Assembly: GCA_028819215.1 (NCBI GenBank)
Contig: JAPPMG010000002.1
Coordinates: 111,007-175,006, forward strand
Length of the DNA: 64,000 nucleotides
DNA from: Bryobacterales bacterium
GTDB lineage: Bacteria > Acidobacteriota > Terriglobia > Bryobacterales > UBA6623
Reading direction: 5' to 3'
Of this stretch, positions 58,204 through 64,000 are shown one piece after another; position 1 is the first letter of the stretch; the number at the start of each line of letters is the position of its first letter. The position numbers and the translations under genes were made by a program. A model generated the notes under the pieces. That model was not told the DNA's origin. It worked only from the letters and a program-made list of their open reading frames with translations, and ran no database searches.

Positions 58204-58538
58204 TGGCGGGCCTAGACTCCGCGAGATGAGAGATTGCTGATTATAGTCATGCGGGCCCGCGCGGGTTCGCCAATGGCAACGAGGTCGTCGAGACTACGAC
58301 GGCAGCGGGATGCGTCGTACGCCTCGTCGTCGCCAGCGGACTAAGGCGCGTGCTTCTCCCAGCTGGTTTTGGTTGTGGGGCGAATTGATAGTGGAATGCT
58401 CGATGTTAAATCCGTAATTATCAATGGGTTGGACTTGACTTATGGCGGTGAGGGTGTCTGCCACGAATTCGTTCCAATGAGTCTCATAGCGTCTAAAAAA
58501 TGGACATAACCCTATTTTCTCCAAATAGTTACCGTCGC

Positions 58539-58567
58539 TTGACTTATCACTTAGTATCTGGTAGTCT
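58539..58567 (+). promoter_or_regulatory. Putative sigma70-like promoter of the integrase gene
   Basis: TTGACT, 17-nt spacer, TAGTCT, about 30 nt before the integrase ATG, in a locally AT-rich stretch. Confidence 0.4.
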
Positions 58568-58599
58568 CAAATTAAAAGGTGGACAGAAAGGGGGATACA

Positions 58600-59754
58600 A
58601 TGGCGAGACATGGCATCAAACTCACGGCGGCGTTCGTACGGAGGATCAAGACGCCGGGGAAGTACCGAGACGCTCACGGACTAATGCTTCGGGTAACATC
58701 ATCCGGGTCCAAGCAATGGACCCAGCGCATCGAATTCCAAGGTCGGCGCCGCGAGTTCGGATTGGGTGGATACCCGATCGTTTCGCTCGCTGAAGCGCGG
58801 GAGACTGCGCTCGACAATCGCAGGCTTGTCCGAGCGGGAGGCGACCCGTCAGCGGCGAGACGGCCGACCGTACCAACCTTCCAGGACGCCACGGCAAAGG
58901 TGATTGAGATTCACCGCCCGAACTGGAAGAACTCCAAACATGCGGCTCAATGGCAGACAACGCTCCAGCAGTACGCATTTCCTAGGCTCGGCAGGAGGCG
59001 CGTTGACCTTGTAAACACCTCGGACGTCATGGCGGTGCTCCTGCCCATCTGGAACGATAAGCACGAGACAGCCCGCCGCGTGCGCCAGCGGATTGGTGCC
59101 GTCATGCAGTGGGCTATGGCTCAGGGATACAGGCAGGACAATCCGGCGGGCGAAGCGATCATTGCAGCCCTGCCAAAGAATGGCGCTATCCACCGGCACC
59201 AAAAGGCACTGCGCCACACCGAAGTTGGAGGCGCGATTGCCGCAGTTCACCAGTCGGGCGCAACTCAGGCGGTCAAACTCGCCTTCGAGTTTCTGGTTCT
59301 GACCGCATGCCGATCAGGGGAGGTCCGTCTTGCTCGATGGGAAGAAGTCGATCTCGCGGCCCGTGTTTGGACGATTCCTGCGGAACGGATGAAGGCGAAG
59401 CGCGAGCACCGAGTGCCTCTGTCGGCTCGCTCTCTTCAGATCCTTTCGGAGGCGCGGGCGGTCACCGGCACTTCAGGTCTCGTTTTCCCGTCCCCAACCG
59501 GTCGAGAACTCTCCGATTCAACGTTGAGCAAACTGCTTCGCGAACTCGAAGTCCAAGCCGTGCCCCATGGGTTCCGGTCCAGCTTCCGGGATTGGGCGGC
59601 GGAATGTACGGATGCCCCGCATGCGGTGATGGAAGCAGCGCTCGCGCACACGATCAGGAACAGAGTGGAGGCGGCGTATGCTCGCTCCGACCTATTTGGC
59701 CGACGCCAGGATCTCATGCAACAGTGGGCGGACTATCTGGCATCGTCACATTGA
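58600..59754 (+). CDS. Tyrosine recombinase/integrase (P4-like, DUF4102 N-terminal domain)
   Basis: DAHGLMLRVTSSGSKQWTQRIEFQGRRREFGLGGYPIVSLAEARETALDNRRLVRAGGDPSAAR; catalytic elements TACRSGEVRLARWEEVD, PHGFRSSFRDWAAE, ALAHTIRNRVEAAYARSDLFGRR. ATG at 58600 (alternative 58579). Confidence 0.94.
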   Translation: MARHGIKLTAAFVRRIKTPGKYRDAHGLMLRVTSSGSKQWTQRIEFQGRRREFGLGGYPIVSLAEARETALDNRRLVRAGGDPSAARRPTVPTFQDATAKVIEIHRPNWKNSKHAAQWQTTLQQYAFPRLGRRRVDLVNTSDVMAVLLPIWNDKHETARRVRQRIGAVMQWAMAQGYRQDNPAGEAIIAALPKNGAIHRHQKALRHTEVGGAIAAVHQSGATQAVKLAFEFLVLTACRSGEVRLARWEEVDLAARVWTIPAERMKAKREHRVPLSARSLQILSEARAVTGTSGLVFPSPTGRELSDSTLSKLLRELEVQAVPHGFRSSFRDWAAECTDAPHAVMEAALAHTIRNRVEAAYARSDLFGRRQDLMQQWADYLASSH

Positions 59755-60560
59755 TGGCTGGCCTTTGTGGGGGCCCAATCGGTCCGCTCACCGTAGCTCA
59801 AGGAACGATATGGAACGTCTGTAGGATGTAGACCGCTGCATGCAGGGCAATAGCTGCGTCTGTCGAAGATGCTGCTTTTGCGCGCCATTTCGTCAGTGTT
59901 ACTCCCTATACTTCGACTGGCTTGCCGTCCGAGCAGATCTGGCCATACTTGTAGTCAGTCAAGCGTTTCAAGTCCTCAGACTCAACGTCCCTCGAATACG
60001 GAGTTTAAGGCCAACGCGCCGGCTCTGGTTCCCCCGTCCATGTCCACTTTCCAGACCGGAATCCGCCGGACTATCCGAGTCGTTGCCGAACCCCACCGGA
60101 CCGCGGTTCGTTCACTGCCCGCAGCCGTTCAGCGTCCCGAACGGCCCGCCATACGACGTATCCTGACCCGGCCGTAGTGATCATAACGGGCGGGTATAGC
60201 CCACTTGAACGATGACCTCACGCACCCCAACCTGTGGTCGATGCGCGGCATCCAGAGCGCCAACCCATCCCCTCCGGTGGGAACTCCAGCACGACCCGGT
60301 TCGCCAAGCTCCCCGATTCCACGCCCGCCCGGCAATCCAGGCCGCAACGTGTGATCGGCCGCGACTCGGATCGATTCTCCGCCGATGTCGGAACCGAACC
60401 GCGCAGTCCCCCGCTCCCTTCGCACGCCGGTGACGAAATAGCCTCTCCACCTTCACCCAGCAGCGCGCCCGGCGCGTATCTCAGCCGGACGTTCGCGCCC
60501 CAGCCACCGGTCTTCTCCTCGGCGTCTGGGACCCGGCCAGCGGAATCCGCAGTTTTGGGC

Positions 60561-61019
60561 TCAGGGCTGGCCAATGCGCTGCCATTGCTCCTCGAACGCA
60601 TCCACGGCGTACTGCTTGAGCGGTAGCCAGTACGCCCGCTTTCCGCCGAGGTTGCGAATGGCCAAGGCCCGCACCTCGTGAGGCAGCAAGACGTACGCTC
60701 GCGGATGATCCGTGCCAAGCGAATTCACGATGATCCAGAAGTCCCCCATGATCTTCTCGATGTCCGTGCCTAGCGGAACGGTATCCGCCTTCGTCAGGCT
60801 CTTAACCTGGATAGTGCGCACAGTCTTGCCATCGACACTGAAGCAGACGACATCGATTCCACGGGTATTGCGCGCCGTCGGCATGACATTCCAGCCGAGC
60901 GCGGAGAGCCTGTAGCAGGCGTAGTACAGACCCGTATTCCCGACGATCCCTGTTGGCAGTTTCGTCACCGTCACCTCCCTCGGGTGCCACTCCCCCGCAA
61001 GTTCGCAGCGCGGCGTCAT
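60561..61019 (-). CDS. Small PD-(D/E)XK-like nuclease candidate
   Basis: GNTGLYYACYRLSALGWNVMPTARNTRGIDVVCFSVDGKTVRTIQVKSLTKAD: helix then GxD...QVK arrangement of Mrr/HJR-like PD-(D/E)XK folds. Start may be internal (GTG before TVTKLP). Confidence 0.5.
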   Translation of the reverse strand: MTPRCELAGEWHPREVTVTKLPTGIVGNTGLYYACYRLSALGWNVMPTARNTRGIDVVCFSVDGKTVRTIQVKSLTKADTVPLGTDIEKIMGDFWIIVNSLGTDHPRAYVLLPHEVRALAIRNLGGKRAYWLPLKQYAVDAFEEQWQRIGQP

Positions 61020-61057
61020 AGTAGCACCCTGTCCGTGCCGGTAGCGCTTCCAGGACT

Positions 61058-61197
61058 AGCGACATCTCGGCGACCGGAGCAAGGCACATCTCGTCGAACG
61101 CCTTCATCGTGCGCTTCACCATCACCCCTGCTTCCGTCATGCCGAGCGCGGTTTCGTGCACCGACGCCAGCACTTCGCTCCGGTATTCCTTAGCCAT
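61058..61197 (-). pseudogene. Remnant of a HigA-like antitoxin (N-terminal part, HTH lost)
   Basis: MAKEYRSEVLASVHETALGMTEAGVMVKRTMKAFDEMCLAPVAEMS is parallel to the intact antitoxin at 20480 (MAKRDGSDVLASVHETAPGIAEAGAMSKRTMKAFDEMCLTPVEEMA); afterwards the sequence diverges and no HTH follows. Confidence 0.65.
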
Positions 61198-61333
61198 CGC
61201 AATCCACCTCCTTGATCGTCCCGTTGGCCAGCATCGCTTTAAGGCCGGACTCGTCCAACGCGAACGTCTCGTCCGCGAGTCTTCGCAGCGCCTCGGTCTC
61301 GCCGCTCCGCAAATCTTCCCGATCGATATCGAC
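61190..61333 (-). pseudogene. Remnant of a HigB-like toxin C-terminus
   Basis: Reads VDIDREDLRSGETEALRRLADETFALDESGLKAMLANGTIKEVDCDG*, with an in-frame TAG at 61334-61336 just upstream. Same stop/start overlap with the antitoxin (GATGGCTAAG) as at 20480. Confidence 0.6.
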
Positions 61334-61551
61334 CTACATGATCGGATCAAGGACACCGATTGCGTCTTGCCTCCGAGGGCATCTTGACGCCGGACTTGCC
61401 GTTCGGCATGGAGGCCAACCTCGAGCGAGGTCCCCACCTAGCACTTTTGGCGGGTGCATCTAGCAGCCACATTCGGCGGTCGCGATAATGAACTCTCGTT
61501 GGTTGCGGCCCAATCCGGCCGTGGTTATCCGCCGCAGAAACAAGGTCACTG

Positions 61552-64000
61552 ATGGCAATTGAGCGCTGGCGTGATGAGGAAGGTGCAGGGAAGCGTCTGG
61601 CGGTGCATCGCTTCGCCGGCCTGCTGTCCATAGACCTTGAGGGCAGCGGGCGCATCGGGGCGATCGGGGCAATACGAACCGACCGCTCGACCGCATTTAC
61701 TTGGCGCGGATCTAGCGGTGGGTTGCGCGCGGCCCTTGCGGCACTCGATGAATTCGCCGAGGGAGCGCTTTATCTCGTCGGCCACAACATCATCGAACAC
61801 GACCTTGAACTCCTCTCCCGGCACGCGCCGGACCTGAAGCTGCTCGACCTGCCCGCGATCGACACGCTTTACCTGAGCCCGCTGGCGTTTCCGGAGAATC
61901 CTTACCATCGCCTCGTCAAGCAGTATCAGGAACCCGCGCTGACGAGAGTGCAGGTCAACGATCCCTTGCTGGACGCGGCGCTGACGCTCGTCCTCTTCGC
62001 CGATGTCGCCGATGCACTGCAATCGAAGGCCGCAGACCTGCTACTGGCTTGGCACGCACTGCTTGCCGCGGGCGTCAAGGGACACGCCTTTGACCATCTA
62101 TTCCGCACGATCCGTGGCACCGATGCGACGCCGCTTGTCGAGGATGCAATTCCGGCGATAATGAACCGCCTCGGGGAGCATGGGTGCCCCAACCGGGCGG
62201 CCAGCATTGCCCGTGACGCGCTCTTGCATCCTCTCGCGCTCACCTATTTGCTCGCGTGGCTGCCGACGACCGGAGGCAACTCCATCATCCCTCCTTATGT
62301 CGAGAAGCGGTTCGAGCCGGGCACTCTCGCAACGAAGCTCCGCGACACGCATTGCGGAGACCGAGGCTGCCTGTGGTGCTCGGAACGCCTGGATGCCGGG
62401 AAGGCGCTAAAGCGTTGGTTCGGTTTTTCGGACTTCCGGGAGCAGCCCCAGAGCCGACACGGCGAGAGCCTTCAGCGCTCAATCGTCGAGAAACACCTTG
62501 CCCGCGAGCACGTCCTCGGGATCCTTCCCACCGGCACCGGTAAGTCCCTTTGCTATCAGCTCCCGGCGCTGATGCGCTACGAGGCGACGGGGGCGATCAC
62601 CGTGGTGATTTCACCGCTGGTGGCGCTGATGGCCGACCAGATCGCGGCTATGCGGCGCCAGCGCATCACATGCGCCACCACCATCAACGGCCTGATCTCG
62701 ATGCCGGAACGGGCCGAGGCGCTTGCCCACATCCGTCTGGGGGACGCAGGGATCGTTCTGGTCGCACCCGAGCAGCTTCGCAACCGTTCCTTCAATACGG
62801 CGATCGCGGGACGCCGCATCGGCGCCTGGGTGGTAGACGAGGCGCACTGCCTCTCGAAGTGGGGACACGACTTCCGCCCCGACTACCGCTACGTCGCGCG
62901 CTACATCGCCGAGCATCACGGGAAGGACTCGGCGCCGATCCTGTGCCTCACCGCGACCGCAAAGCACGACGTCGTCGCAGACATCCGCCAGCATTTTGAG
63001 CAGACCATTCAGGCGCGGCTCGAAGTCATCGATGGCGGGGCGGAACGCCGGAACCTGGAATTCGTCGTCATGCCGACCTCGGCATCGCAGCGGATCGAGC
63101 ACATCCATCGGGCAGTCGAAGACGCGCTCGGGAGAGCGGGGTCGGGCGGTGCCATCGTCTACTGCACGACCAAGCGGAGCACCGAGGAGACGGCCCAGTC
63201 GCTCGCCGACAAAGGGCTGTCCGCCCAGCACTTTCACTCCGGCCTCTCGCCGGAGCGGAAACGCGAGATACAGCGCGGCTTCCACGAGGGCGACATCGAC
63301 GTGGTGGTCGCCACGAACGCGTTCGGCATGGGCATCGACAAGCCCGACGTTCGTGCGGTCGTGCATGCTGAGATGCCGGGTTCGCTCGAGAGCTACCTCC
63401 AAGAAGCCGGGCGGGCGGGAAGAGACGGCGCACGCGCTCATTGCTTGCTGCTCTTCGAGCCCGGGGACGCCGGGCAGCAGTTCTCTCTCACCGCGCGGTC
63501 GCGGCTGGAGCGGCGCGACATCCAGGCGGTGCTGCGTGCGATTCGCCGCCTCGACCAGCGCCGCGGGCGTCACCACGGCGACTCCGAGGATTCGGTCATC
63601 GCGACTGCGGGAGAAATCCTTCTCCAAGACGATGACGGCGACTTCGCGCGCGACAGCGCCACCGATGACGACAGAGTGCGCACCGCGATCGCGTGGCTCG
63701 AGGAATCGAAGCTCGCGCGGCGCGACGAAAACCACACTTCCGTCTTCCCCTCGTCTCTGCGCGTCCCCAACCTAGTCGCGGCGCGCGAACGCATAGAGGT
63801 GGAGGGCCGCAGGCGAGACATTCGAAGCGACGTGCGCAAGCAGATGTTGCGCGTCGTGCAAACCCTGACGCATGCGGAACCGGACATCGGCGTCTCCACC
63901 GACGAGTTGATGAACGAGTGCGGCTGCACGATGGGACAGCTTCGCAAGGTGTTCAGCACGCTCGAGGAGATCGGGGTCGCGTCGAACGACATGCGCATCA
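61552..64000 (+). CDS. DEDD 3'-5' exonuclease-like domain fused to RecQ-family ATP-dependent DNA helicase (partial, open at right edge)
   Basis: ATG at 61552 open for 816 codons to the window end. Exonuclease-like SIDLEG (DxE), GHNIIEHDLELL, NDPLLDAALTL; Cys motif CGDRGCLWC; helicase motifs GILPTGTGKSLCYQLP, VVDEAHCLSKWGHDFRPDYRY (RecQ type), TNAFGMGIDKPDVR, YLQEAGRAGRDG. Absent from the ORF track because no stop occurs in the window. Confidence 0.88.
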   Translation, partial: MAIERWRDEEGAGKRLAVHRFAGLLSIDLEGSGRIGAIGAIRTDRSTAFTWRGSSGGLRAALAALDEFAEGALYLVGHNIIEHDLELLSRHAPDLKLLDLPAIDTLYLSPLAFPENPYHRLVKQYQEPALTRVQVNDPLLDAALTLVLFADVADALQSKAADLLLAWHALLAAGVKGHAFDHLFRTIRGTDATPLVEDAIPAIMNRLGEHGCPNRAASIARDALLHPLALTYLLAWLPTTGGNSIIPPYVEKRFEPGTLATKLRDTHCGDRGCLWCSERLDAGKALKRWFGFSDFREQPQSRHGESLQRSIVEKHLAREHVLGILPTGTGKSLCYQLPALMRYEATGAITVVISPLVALMADQIAAMRRQRITCATTINGLISMPERAEALAHIRLGDAGIVLVAPEQLRNRSFNTAIAGRRIGAWVVDEAHCLSKWGHDFRPDYRYVARYIAEHHGKDSAPILCLTATAKHDVVADIRQHFEQTIQARLEVIDGGAERRNLEFVVMPTSASQRIEHIHRAVEDALGRAGSGGAIVYCTTKRSTEETAQSLADKGLSAQHFHSGLSPERKREIQRGFHEGDIDVVVATNAFGMGIDKPDVRAVVHAEMPGSLESYLQEAGRAGRDGARAHCLLLFEPGDAGQQFSLTARSRLERRDIQAVLRAIRRLDQRRGRHHGDSEDSVIATAGEILLQDDDGDFARDSATDDDRVRTAIAWLEESKLARRDENHTSVFPSSLRVPNLVAARERIEVEGRRRDIRSDVRKQMLRVVQTLTHAEPDIGVSTDELMNECGCTMGQLRKVFSTLEEIGVASNDMRI

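Larger units (their letters stand above)
58600..64000. mobile_element. Probable integrative genomic island, right end outside the window
   Basis: Integrase with AT-rich leader, low-coding-density stretch about 59.8-60.5 kb, PD-(D/E)XK-like protein, broken toxin-antitoxin genes, exonuclease-helicase gene. No att repeats or tRNA identified. Confidence 0.5.

Noticed and set aside
62611-63735. 374 aa minus-strand ORF
   Set aside because: Antisense to the RecQ helicase motor; the plus frame carries all helicase motifs.
62996-63775. 259 aa plus-strand ORF listed in the track
   Set aside because: Out of frame with the true open RecQ reading frame from 61552; Ser/Arg-rich shadow.

Overview
High-GC bacterial chromosome segment. 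Gene content resembles Acidobacteria, Bryobacterales/Solibacter type (inference from families seen: tandem acidobacterial VWFA proteins, DUF1592/DUF1552 pair, DUF6152, TonB-dependent barrel, many exported sulfatases and oxidoreductases). About 50 CDSs are supported. These include housekeeping genes (purB, xseA, pta, pyrG, yjbQ), a glycerate/tartronate-semialdehyde module, a PQQ dehydrogenase flanked by two copies of a three-gene set of secreted proteins, four C-type sulfatases (one partial at the left edge), iolG, mmsA and a ceramidase-like gene. Defence or selfish genes are a DUF262/HNH (GmrSD-like) protein, a PIN-domain toxin pair with a palindromic putative operator, and two decayed copies of one HigBA-like toxin-antitoxin locus. 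From about 58.3 kb to the right edge lies a probable integrative island: tyrosine integrase with an AT-rich leader, a small PD-(D/E)XK-like protein, and a large open reading frame (61552 to the window end, absent from the supplied ORF track because it has no stop). That ORF encodes an N-terminal DEDD 3'-5' exonuclease-like domain, a Cys motif and a RecQ-type helicase. The two best candidates for something under-described are this exonuclease-RecQ island and the duplicated secreted set around the PQQ dehydrogenase. No tRNA, rRNA or CRISPR array was recognised. All family calls come from reading motifs by eye; no searches were run.
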